Below are positions 9,619-19,355 of a stretch of DNA of 20,309 bases, in pieces. Position 1 is the first letter of the stretch. Each line of letters begins with the position of its first letter. The stretch lies in contig NW_005434596.1 of the NCBI RefSeq assembly GCF_000315625.1, positions 67,005 through 87,313 of the forward strand, in the 5' to 3' direction. Both the position numbers and the translations under genes were made by a program. The notes below the pieces were generated by a model. That model was not told the DNA's origin and ran no database searches. It saw only the letters and a list, made by a program, of their open reading frames with translations. This stretch comes from Guillardia theta CCMP2712. Lineage: Eukaryota; Cryptophyceae; Pyrenomonadales; Geminigeraceae.

Positions 9619-12450
9619 ATGGAATCTGAAGGAGACGCCGTGTTTCGACGAGCACAGGATCTGATCAAGGCAGATTCTGCTCCTTCCATCTTCTCAGTGC
9701 ACTGAAATTTCCACCAAGGTTGATGGCAAGTTAGACGAAGCAAAAAGGCTCCTGGAGCAGGCTGCCATGGTTTGATTCTTGTTCGTTCCCCTGCTGGACT
9801 TGTAAGGAGAATGGCTAGGCATACAAACGCGAGGGAGCTCTCAAGAAAGAGACAATCATGTTGGAGATGCTGAAACGAATAGGCGGCGGAAAAAGTCAAG
9901 GTAACGAGCCTTGCACTACTTCGGTGAAGGTTTTGAACGATGGAACTCAGAAGCCAAGAAGGAGGCGCCAAAGGCAAAGGCATCCAAGAACAAGATTGAC
10001 TACAGCAAGTTCGACAAGCTGGAATTGAGCAGCGACGAGGAAGAGGAGAAGCCAAGAGTGTGAGTGACGTGCACAATATGGATTGCCTGACAGCGACTGA
10101 AGTCGTCGATTGATACTGAAAGTTCATCAGGGAGCAAACTAAGGTAACGAAGCCACCGATCGAGCTCTTGGAGGCAATGAAGAAGGTGGATGAGGCGAAG
10201 TCCAGAGGTGAAGTTGTCCAGCCATGTTGGCTTCTTCTCGCGCTGAACCTCCTCATGGCAGGGAATGCAAGAGACATCCAAGAGGCAGAGATTGCAGCCG
10301 CCAAGGCGTTGGAGAACGTAATCCGACTCGTGCCACGACAAGTCGAGCATCTGATGAGGCTGAACAGGCAAGTCCTGAGGTTCGCAAGCGATTCTTGGAC
10401 ATGCTGCGAGAGATGGGGGCTCCACTACCTGCGGTATCCTCCTCTTGTTCTGAGCTAGGGTTGTGACTCGACTTTCGTGTTAAGGATATCGAAGGACTCG
10501 CTCAAGCCATGCCGCCTTCCGCTACGCCTGAAACCGAAAATCTCCAGGAACTACTGATCAAAATCTCATAAGAAAGGTGGCTGACTGGGTGATTCCAGGG
10601 AAAGATTAGCCAAATGAAGTCTGTCTTCGATTCCAGTCTGGTGCAGATATTCGACTTCACTCGACTCAACTGACATTCGTTACAAGGATAATTTGTCAAA
10701 GGAGGCGAAGATGCTCAAAGACAAGGTCTCTCTTTCTATCAATCCCTCTGCAATGACTTGCAGTGAAGGAGAAGCAACTGAAAAAGTTGAAGACCTTTGA
10801 CGACTTGATCTTGTTCATGCAGCAGTCCGGCCTGAGCAATCGTAAGTGCTATGCTTGAGACCGCCTATTATCAGCCATTCTTGCTGACGATGCGAATATA
10901 GAGGAAATCAAGGTTGCCATGACAGCTCACGAGATGGGAAATTCAGAGGTTTTGAAATTATCAATTGAGTGAGAGGGTTACTGAAGTTCTGTAAATGTGA
11001 AGGCTGTACAACGAGTCTTGTCGGAAGCAGTTGCCCGCTCCTTCAACAAGAGCTCGATGGTATATGCAATAATGCAAGGATGTCTAGTCTTGTGCTGAAT
11101 ACGCAAAAAATCCAGGAGAAGGAGGAGGCCATAATTGACCAAATTGAGGATCTTACAAAACGTCCGATCAAACTCGTTTGACGTCAAAGTGACGCTAGTA
11201 TCAGGATTATCACACGAAGAGACTTCGGGTAGAGGGCACAAGGATGTTCCAGAAACTAAAGAAGTGGTGTTTGTTTCCCTCTGAGTTGTCTCTGCTAGTA
11301 ATTCATATGCTTCGATCCAGCAAGCAAAATCAAAGTCTCTGAAGGCTGAAAAACCATCTGGACAGAGGCAGACAAATTCAAGAAAGGTTTTCAACGAGTT
11401 GACAGAATTCAGAAGAATCTCAAACAATTGATCTTCCAGGATGAAGCGCAGAAGTACAAAGATCGAGGAAATGTTGCTTTTTCACAAGAAAACTTCAAAG
11501 AAGCTCTGGAAGTTAGAATTTGTTTTGGAGATTTTGAGTTTTTAACTGATTTCCCCAGCATTTCTCAAAAGCCATAGCGATGGAGGAGGCGCCGAATGCT
11601 GTTCTTTACACCAATCGGTCAGATATTTGTATCCCAGGACTCACTTGTACTGTCTTACCCGTTCATTTCAGAGCTGCTGCAAACATACGCCTAAGCGAGT
11701 TTGAAGCAGCTCTTGCAGATGCGACGATGGTCTGACTGGTTGGCTGAGATCCAAGACGTCGGTTGACGTAGGGTGCAGGCGATCTCTGTAGATCCCACCT
11801 ATGTGAAGGCATGGTTTCGCAAGGGGCAGGTGGACAGCAGCAAGGGCTCTCAGTGTTTGACGTCATGGCAGGCGCTGGAGGGTCTCACAAGGTGGCAAGA
11901 CAGCATTACCGCGTACAGGAACGGGCTTGAACTACTTCCTGACAGCCCTCAGCTACTCGAGGGCATCGAGGTGACTGAGTGACATTACCTAGGCGGCATT
12001 ATGAACGTTGTCAACAGCGAGCGGAGAAAGCCCTCCAGTCTCGTGAACAACCTCCGGCTGGAAGATCAGCACAAACTTCAGCACAGATTTCAGCGCAAGA
12101 CTCGAGTGTAGCCGTGCCCAAGTACGAATTGAAGCAGACAGACGCCTACATCGAAGTGGTACGGCAAGACCCGTCAAACATGTTGACTCTCAGTGAAATT
12201 TCGTTCAGAATGTAGAGCTGCTGCTGAAGGAGAGTATGGAAGGAGTGGACCTACACCAGCACGAGACTTCCCTCAAGCTGATTGCACCTCCTTATCAGGT
12301 ATGTGCAACGATGAGAGGTTGCGTTCAGTGAAGACGATTCAGACGTTGGAGATCGCTCTGCCATCAAGAGTTGATACGCAGGCGACGAGAGCAAAGTTTG
12401 TTAAGAAATCTCATGTTCTGAAAGTGAAACTTCCACTGTTAAATCAGTAA
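9619..12450 (+). CDS. TPR plus CS (PIH1-type) domain protein, probable Hsp90/Hsp70 co-chaperone
   Basis: About 24 short exons separated by introns of roughly 42-71 bp read to a stop at 12448-12450 (about 558 residues). Main exons: 9698-9769, 9819-9900, 9951-10059, 10131-10207, 10262-10317, 10368-10433, 10599-10640, 10687-10725, 10769-10841, 10902-10948, 11003-11059, 11116-11161, 11205-11266, 11321-11386, 11440-11511, 11559-11617, 11672-11729, 11779-11829, 11872-11970, 12018-12158, 12209-12298, 12343-12450. Residues 74-91 are IDYSKFDKLELSSDEEEE, an acidic segment reminiscent of the Cdc37 N-terminus. A helical middle follows. The TPR domain (about 334-446) keeps all five carboxylate-clamp residues (Lys340, Asn344, Asn376, Lys406, Arg410) that bind the EEVD tail of Hsp70/Hsp90. 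The C-terminus (about 478-558) matches the CS-like half of PIH1 proteins (SRVDTQATRAKFVKKSHVLK). Exon 1 (9619-9639) and exon 8 (10485 onward) are uncertain. A role in assembling complexes such as dynein arms or R2TP clients is inference. Confidence 0.85.
10485..10571 (+). other. Problem exon of the TPR-CS gene: coding-like but ends at TAA without a GT donor
   Basis: After the acceptor at 10484 the frame reads 28 sensible residues (beginning DIEGLAQAMPPSATPETENL), then TAA at 10569-10571. No GT lies between 10485 and the stop. The next exon starts at 10599. If this piece is skipped, a single intron 10434-10598 joins phase 0 to phase 0 and restores the frame. It may be a skipped or alternative exon, a non-canonical splice, or a mutation. 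Confidence 0.5.
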
Positions 12451-12579
12451 ACAACGTTAGTTTACTGACAAGACTGCATTTCATTTGAAAACTTCGAGTA
12501 GCACCATGTATTCGAGTGTGTGTGCTCGCATTTAGTAACTTCGTAGCAGTCAGATACGGGTAAACTGGCGAGGGAGAAC
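12451..12579. other. Short tail-to-tail intergenic gap
   Basis: 129 bp separate the convergent stops of the TPR-CS gene (+) and the small secreted-protein gene (-). No AATAAA is visible for either gene here, so the 3' UTRs may overlap. Confidence 0.5.
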
Positions 12580-13045
12580 TTACGGAGCAGAGGTCATGTC
12601 GATTTTGTCGTCGTCAACATGTGGAGGGCACTCCTGCATGCCGTGGTTCTGATACTTGGAAGTCATGCTTCCATCACTGCATCTGAGTACAAGTCAGTCA
12701 CTGCTACGAGCAAACTTGTGTGGAGCTTACTCGCTGTACATGTCGAAGAATAACTTTGAGAACTGAACAGCACAGTCGAGGTGAGTCAGATTCTTCCATG
12801 GCACAACGATTTGAGCAGAAACAATATGAATTGAGGGAGCATGTGCCGAATGAAATGCAAAGGAACTTCTCAGAATAATTTGACTCAGTTTTACATGTTG
12901 AGAGGGAGCATTAGACACTGATGAATGGAGACTGATTAGTTCGACATCGATGGAGATGATGTAAGATCAGGAAAGACTTGCCCTAACCATGCAAGGGGAG
13001 CAATAGTATGAAAGGGAAGCGAACCAAAGTGGAAAGATAAATCAT
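12580..13045 (-). CDS. Small putative secreted protein, 115 residues, no recognised family
   Basis: Three exons join with matching phases: 13045-12988, 12917-12731 and 12682-12580, with introns of 70 and 48 bp. The first intron carries an ACTAAT branch-like word and ends TTCATCAG; the second starts GTAAGC. The N-terminus (MIYLSTLVRFPFILLLPLH) is a typical signal-peptide pattern, so the product probably enters the endomembrane system, or the plastid route if the cell has a complex plastid. The mature part carries four Cys (in LDCAV, SECSD and QECPP, plus a further look needed for pairing) and ends acidic (HVDDDKIDMTSAP). A GTAAGT overlaps the TAA stop, so a further exon is possible. I do not recognise the family. 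Agreement of both joints is the main support. Confidence 0.5.
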
Positions 13046-13230
13046 CAGTCAAGAAAGTCAGGAAAAGAGAGAACGAAGAGAAGAGTTAATGACAAGGGAA
13101 GTTTTAGTGAATGAAGAAGAGGAAGGAGGAGTGAGCAAGAAGGAGGAATGAGAGGAAGGGATGATGATGACGACGACAATGACAATGACAATGAAAATGA
13201 CGACGACGACGATGATAATGATGAGGGTAA

Positions 13231-13305
<75 letters not shown>
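13231..13305. repeat. (GAT)25 trinucleotide microsatellite
   Basis: Uninterrupted GAT units from 13231 to 13305, followed by GAG/GAT mixtures to about 13326. It is preceded by a degraded GAC/AAT/GAT run from about 13158. It lies about 190 bp upstream of the ATG of the small secreted-protein gene. Confidence 0.95.
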
Positions 13306-13307
<2 letters not shown>

Positions 13308-13962
13308 GGATGATGATGAGGAGGAGGAGGAAGATGGAAGGAGAAGGATGGAAGGAAGAGGAGGAGGAAGATGAGGAGGAGGAAGATGGAAGGAGGAGGA
13401 GGAGGTGGAGGAGGAGGAGGAGATGATCATCTATGACGTTGAGCATGAAGGAGGCGGAGGCAACCAACCTGTGTGCGAGCGAGCAGAGCGAACATGCTGA
13501 GATCGATTCCGAAAATAGAACAGGAGGTCCATCTAGGCCTCCTTTTGAGGGGTGGGTTGTGAGCGACATTGTGGGTGGGGTAGACCAGTAAAGTATTACC
13601 CTACCGGTTCATTCATGCTCTGATATATTATATTTGATGGGGGTAATTCCTAGACACTACCGGTCAGGTACGACAGGGTGGGGTGCTGAGCGAAGGGGTA
13701 TTCTGACCAGCAGAGTTGACGCTCTTGGGGACTGAGCGGACGGTCAAGTATGCCGCGCAGCAATGCTGCTTGTTCAGGCAACTTCAGAGGAGAATGGGGG
13801 GAGAGGATGTAGAAGACGAAGAAGAGGGGGAGAAGGATGAAGAGGAGGATGGAGGGAAGGAGGAGGAGGAGGAAGACGGAGGAGGAGGAGGAGGAGGAGG
13901 AGGACAAGGTATGTTGAAGGTGACACTAACAAATTAGGATGAGAAATTATTCTAATGTTGAC

Positions 13963-13968
13963 TTTATT
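13963..13968 (-). terminator. Polyadenylation signal AATAAA of the TPR-HIRAN gene
   Basis: On the minus strand AATAAA begins 12 bp after the TGA at 13982-13980. Its position supports that stop as the true end, rather than splicing at the GTAAGA that overlaps the last codons. It is close to the stop, so it could also be chance in AT-rich DNA. Confidence 0.4.
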
Positions 13969-13979
13969 TACTTATGACT

Positions 13980-16900
13980 TCAATTCTTGACTGTCTTACT
14001 GAAATATTGTTGTAGAGAAATGATGGTGCCATTGTTAAACTTCACAGACAAGCTTTTCTTGTCACAGAAGATGCGAGGAACATCTTGCATAGTGTGATGT
14101 TCGAGGTTGCTTCCTGTGTGGATCGGAATACCTCCTTCAGGGATCAACGAGTTTGCATGTTTTCTGTTCCTACAACAGCTGTCATGATCACTCTTTCCTC
14201 GCCTTCCTCCTCAGCCCCTCACCTCTTCTTCTCCAACTCTCTTCCAGGAAATCCCTTGACCCTGACTTGCAGAGGAACCGTTGTGCTCGAGTTGGTCTTT
14301 TGTGGCAGGAGAGCTGCAGTTCCATTCTTGATGCTGCAAGGAGATCAGAAACTTGGAAGATCTCAACTTTGCCAACAATACCTGAACTCAAACTTTAGGA
14401 CTTTGCTGTCCATCAGCGGCGCGATCCAACTTGCTACAGGTTTCATGAGGTATCCCAACGACGTGTTTGTCGGCGAGACGAGATCTAGCCGCACAGCATT
14501 CTGGTCGTGCATATTGTTGGGTTCCCTCTGAGCCTTCAAACCTATGGAACTGCCGTTGATACACTGAATTCCGTTGTAGAATTGACATCCCACACATAGA
14601 GTGTCTATCTTTGCAATGAGAGTTCGCTTCTCCTTGGATTTGTGGTCATCTGACATTCTCTCTCCTGTAACAACCTTGACCTCCTTCTTAGACTCTACTT
14701 TCTTTGGCTGAGATTCAGAAGTTTGCCTTTCTGAAACAGACGACACGGCCTCTGTCTCAAAGTTTGAAGCAAAGTTCAAATTTCCTGCTCCGTAGATGCT
14801 CTCGTAAAACTGTTTGCTCATCGGTTTGACATTCGACATTCCAAAGGATGACTCATCCATGAACTGTTTCTCGCTGATGTCATCCAACTGCGATGAGTTC
14901 ATTGCCGAATCTTCCACGATATCCGAATGGTTTGCAAAATTTGTTGAGTTCTGAAAAGAAGCATTCGATTCTTCATCAACGTGCTCAGATACGTCCTGTT
15001 CTGAAGCGTTGAGCATTTTCCGATGCTGTCTCAGCAGGCTTCTGATTGAACCCGAGGTCGGCGGTAGAATGACATTCGACAGGTCAGGAAAGTCTGCGTT
15101 GTTGATCTCGAGTTCCTCAGGATACAAATTTTTGAGACGATCTATCGTGGATTGATTCCAGCGGATCGTGTCGGACTTCATTGCATCGAAGACGGCTCTG
15201 TGAGTCCCAGGGTCAGCCTTCAATCTCCTCATCTCGGTTTCGATATCAGGTCTTTCCTCTCTCAGCATCTTCAGGTCTTCCAGGCCTGAGTAGTCCATGA
15301 TAGCGGAAGAAATAGAAAAGACTGAGTCCATACGGGCCGAAGCCTCTCGTCTGGGAAACTTTTTCTGGAAAAATTCGCTGATGAAAAGCTCGCCCCCAAA
15401 CTCGTTGTAAAGACTTTTCCAGGTATCCAAAAAGTACAGATTTTTGATCTGCAGAGAGAGTAATGATATAAAGAAAGCAAGCTCAGCTACATTGCAAATC
15501 TCACTTGGTCAACGCTGGTTTCAAGATTGAAATACTTGAAATACTGATTGAAATTCATTCTTCGGTCCTTGTAAAGGAGAAAGATCCGCTGCTTGTGCGC
15601 AAAGAATGAGACTATGTTTTCTAATCTCTTTCCATTCAAGACCCCAACCTGGCAAAAAACATCTTCAATCGAGATGGTGAGATGATTTGTGTATGTCTTG
15701 CCTTCAATCCATTTCTCTGTATCACTCGGACAAAGAACTGATGAAGAGTCTCGTTATTTGTATGATTTGCCACCTCACTCTTCCTCGCTTGTTCGATTTG
15801 TTTCAGGTCCGCTTGAGACACATGCGAGAAGTACATTTCCGCATCATTATTCAACTCGTCTGAATCGTCCCATACGTCTTGGATCCTCGACGTTTCATCT
15901 GTGGTTTCTCGTTCGCTCCCATCCTCCTTCGGGTTGCTGCCATCAGATGAAACCTGTACAAGCGATTCTCAGGCAGAAAAGATGTGGCTACGGACATCGC
16001 TGAACCTTGCTGCCTCTTTCTCTTGCAGAGCCACTCGAGAATTCTTCTCTTTGACGGTGAAGGTTTTCTATCTCCTTTGCTTGTTGCATGAGTGGGCCAA
16101 CCTGTCGGAAAGTGAAAAGAGAGACCACAGAACGAAGCTCTCACAGAGGAGAATGATAGCTGCTCATCCCTCCTGCTCATCAAATCCAGTGAATGCGTCA
16201 GGAGGATGCGGGGAACGAGAGAAGGATGGGAACCTGAGCATGCTTTCCTGCATAACATCCTCGGACTTGATCAGCTCCGAACGCTCGGACACTCCCGATT
16301 CTGACTTGACGTTGATCCCCAATGAGCTGACCTCGCTCTCGTCGCCTGATATCTGGATGGATCCGAGCGCAAGTCAAGGTTGACAAGGGAGAGAGAGGGG
16401 TCTTCACGTACAGGTCTGGGAGTTGCTCCTCTCGGCTCTATGGAGAACTGTTCCTGACATTTCTTCTTCACCATTGAGTAGAAGTCCATGTACGTCTGAT
16501 TGAGGGAAGAGTTCAGGCTCCCAATGTATGAGACGTTCTTCTCTTGCAGCGCCGCCATGTCGGTAGATCCTCTCGCCTGCTCTGCAACCTTCGCCCTGAT
16601 GGTCAACTTGATTGCAACCTGAACGACAGGTCTGTCAAATCAGCTCGTCTCCTTCTCGCTTGTATTACCCTCACTATCTCCGGCAAATGTTTGAGATACC
16701 CTTTCACTGTCACATGCGTTACAGGCGGAACTGGAAGAGGGCAAGGAAGGTTTGATCAAGGAGCGTTTGCTTACCTTGCTCTCTCTCCTCTCCTCCCTGC
16801 ACTTGCCGTATTCGCGTCACCACAGTATCAATCAACCTCGGGGAAACGTCGGAGCCGTTGACGGCTTTCATAAGGAGCTGCGGGCGCGAGCATGTCAGAA

Positions 16901-18966
16901 GGGAAGGGGCGAACGTGCGAGCGGTACTCTGATCGAAGAGGACTCATCTTGGAATCTCTTCTGCCTCAGCCACGCATGCCATTCATAGCAGTGAGACAGG
17001 ACCAAACCCGCAGCCTTGTCACCCTCCTACGGAAAGGATATGAGGCGATCTTCGCTCACCCTCATAACCAGCCCGACCTGAATCTCCCTCCTCTCCAGAA
17101 GCTCCTCGACCCGTTCGAACCTGCTCTCACGGACCATCAGGGCCCTCTCAATACCCAATGGTGGGTCCCGACATGTAGTTTGCCGTCGCCAAATCTCCAC
17201 TTGACGTCCTTTTGCACAGGAGCTTTGCATAATTCAGCAATGCCGCTGCATTTTCTATACACCAGATCAGTTCAGTATCAGGGCTGCTGCGACTTGAGGA
17301 CATCACGTACCAGGATCATCTTCCAATGCAGAGTTGTACAAACTTTCGGCCCTCACCGAATCACCAAGCTACAAGAAATTAGCAGTAGTGCAACGAGTAC
17401 CTACTTGTTGAGGCACCTTCTTGCTCAGGAAACCGGCAAAGTTTGTCTTGTCGTTCGAGTCCATCACGTTCAGCTTCTCTGCCATGGAGTATCTTCGAAG
17501 AGGTGAGAGAAACCGACGACGAGACAGACAGATTTCACAGTTTGAACGCTTGCTGGTCTTCTCCCAGCTGATCAAACGCACATGCAAACCTGATCTCAAT
17601 TTCATTCTGGTGTCTCGAAGATGCAAGCATCTCATCTTACACGCTCAGGTGCTTTCCTTTCATGAGCTCTGATCCTGTCATCGTCCATATCTGACGAACT
17701 CTACGAAAATTCCCCCGCCACTTGCAAGATATCAGGCAGAGCTGGGAGACAGCAAAACAAGAGACGATAGGAGGGTTGATAGGAGGGAATGGAACAAGAA
17801 TAAGTTGTATCTGACGCACCTGCAGCAGCCAACAGTAGTCACTCGCTAGTCGCCCCAAGGGGCTGCTCTTTGCCGTCTTGTTTCGATTCAGAAACGCGTG
17901 CTGAGGAAACTTTCAAACCCTCCTGTAACCTCCAAGTCCAGACCTCAAGAACAAGAGATTCGATGGCTTTCTTATAGGCTGCTTCTGCCTCGCGCTGCTT
18001 CCCTGAACGGATCAGGTATTGAGAGTAGACAAACACTGCAGCATGTGTCAAGTGCTGCCGAAGCATTCAGTAGAGATATCCTTACAGACATCAGGGCTTG
18101 TGGGGTCTTGCTGATATGCTATGCTCTTCAGTCCGGCAGCCTGTGCGGGGTCTTTTGTCTCCAATAGCCCGGAGTAGAGCAGAATCGCCTGACAACTTGT
18201 CATGTGTATTTTCATTGAATGCGAGCAAGAAACCATCGTGTTGTTTGGGTTAGAGTGGATTGCATGCAGCAGAACTTGTTCGGCTTGCTTCTCGTCCCCT
18301 CGAGCGATCAGCCCCTTAGCTGATATTGATCTTATTAGTAAGACACCACAAACACATTGCAGCTACCAGCATCGTTGAGAAAACTGCTGTCCCTCCCGTG
18401 ATATTCCTTGTCTAGGTTGTTGACAGCAGGCAACGACTTGAGCTGATCCTGCTGAGGCCTCTCAGGCGAAACTCCTTCAAACGTGACAGTGCGCTTCTTG
18501 GGTATCGGGGTAGCCTCCACTCCCGCTGCTTGCTCCAGGGTTAGTGAATGAGTCGATAATGATATGATGTTGGTGGTGATGGTGATGGCATAAAGATGTG
18601 GATGATGGAGAAGTAGGAAGAGATGAGCGAATGATGCTGATGATTGTCCAGTCCTTCACCTGCCACCCTTGTATGGTTGTTGTCGCCTTGAGGTGGTTGA
18701 GGAGCATCCGCAAAGATCACATCCTCAGAGCCTTCTCCTGTCTTCCGTCTCTTCTTAGCTGGACCATGAGCCCCTGTCTTTGTGGGCACGTTCCCTCCTC
18801 CACCCCTCAGGTTCATCCCAAGTTTTCTGCAGTCTGATCCGTCTGACCACGACATGGTCGGGTAGCCGCTATCCCTTGGATGCATCTCCCCCCCCGATGA
18901 CCTGGAGGCCTGGCCATGCAGTACCAGCAAGAGGATACAAACTCCTCTCGTGCTGAAGGTCCGCAT
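13980..18966 (-). CDS. TPR-repeat protein with C-terminal HIRAN domain and signal-like N-terminus
   Basis: Twenty-four exons keep one frame (1,231 residues): 18966-18660, 18525-18367, 18319-18234, 18188-18086, 18035-17944, 17900-17820, 17700-17641, 17594-17539, 17492-17405, 17368-17311, 17245-17155, 17120-17031, 16964-16928, 16877-16775, 16730-16669, 16618-16408, 16345-16234, 16172-16145, 16101-16006, 15953-15779, 15737-15505, 15448-14382, 14333-14223, 14169-13980. Residues 7-20 are hydrophobic (RGVCILLLVLHGQA), as in a signal peptide, followed by NLS-like KKRRK (71-75). TPR-like helices fill about 156-400 (REAEAAYKKAIES, AESLYNSALEDDPAALLNYA). The middle is Ser/Glu-rich. Residues about 1056-1165 form a HIRAN domain (VGCQFYNG, QREPNNMHDQNAVRLD, GYLMKPVASWIAPLMD), which in HLTF/Rad5 and FAN1 binds DNA ends. 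No helicase or nuclease is attached. A DNA-maintenance role is inference; joints near 17701-17820 and 17595 are the weakest. Confidence 0.78.
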
Positions 18967-18969
18967 GCC

Positions 18970-19239
18970 TCAACACATGAAACCGCCTGTTGTTCTCATG
19001 GACTTTCTAGGATTCCCGTGGTTCTCAAATATCGTCATGCTCGCACAAACGAGCGCAGGATCATGCACGTTGTTGACTGAAAGTCCTGCGTGCCTCACTG
19101 CTGCCCCTCCTTCGGACTTCTCCTCCTGCTCCTGCTTCTCCTCCTGCTGTCCTCCAGCTTCTCCTCCTGCTCTTTCCTGTTCCTGGACTGAGCATGAAGA
19201 TCGAAATCCGAATATGGAGATGAGGGCGATGATAAACAT
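18970..19239 (-). other. Upstream open frame, in phase with the TPR-HIRAN start
   Basis: An ATG at 19239 opens 89 codons beginning MFIIALISIFGFRSSCS and then a Gln/Glu/Gly-rich run. It ends at TGA 18972-18970, one codon before and in the same frame as the ATG at 18966. It could be a uORF, an alternative first exon with its own signal-like start, or chance. Confidence 0.3.
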
Positions 19240-19355
19240 GATAAGATCAGGGTGGGCAAGTGAGGGGATGCGGGTTCCTTTATAACACAGTCAGGGGCAA
19301 TGCCGGCACAGTCGAGGGTGTGAGGAGCAAGAAGAGGGCGATGATACCGGAGGAA

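Larger units (their letters stand above)
13046..13979. other. Intergenic: simple repeats and purine-rich tracts
   Basis: Plus-strand purine-rich sequence covers about 13060-13432 (GAT, GAC, GGA and GAA words) and about 13790-13912 (GAGGAG and GGAGGA words). Between them (about 13560-13720) is AT- and G-rich DNA with GGGGTA/TACCC words. Long Ile, Ser, Asp/Met or Leu run frames here are products of the microsatellites. The region is upstream of the small secreted-protein gene and downstream of the TPR-HIRAN gene. Confidence 0.6.

Noticed and set aside
9819-10059. Cdc37 as the identity of the plus-strand gene
   Set aside because: Only the short DYSKFDKLE-acidic motif is similar; it lies about 70 residues in, and the rest of the protein is TPR plus CS.
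9606-10304. 232-codon minus-strand frame
   Set aside because: It is antisense to several well-phased exons of the TPR-CS gene; composition (Ser, Ala, Leu, Cys) shows no family. It is a shadow.
12018-12450. SGT1 as the identity of the plus-strand gene
   Set aside because: TPR then CS order fits, but no SGS segment follows and the last strands resemble PIH1-type CS rather than SGT1.
13045-13569. 174-codon frame with Ile and Ser runs, and Met/Asp runs on the other strand
   Set aside because: The runs are translations of the GAT and GGA microsatellites; the frame lacks any non-repetitive domain.
13650-13925. Possible extra C-terminal exon of the TPR-HIRAN gene after a GTAAGA at 13999
   Set aside because: It would add a Leu/Pro/Ser run from simple repeats, and the in-frame TGA at 13982-13980 is followed by AATAAA.
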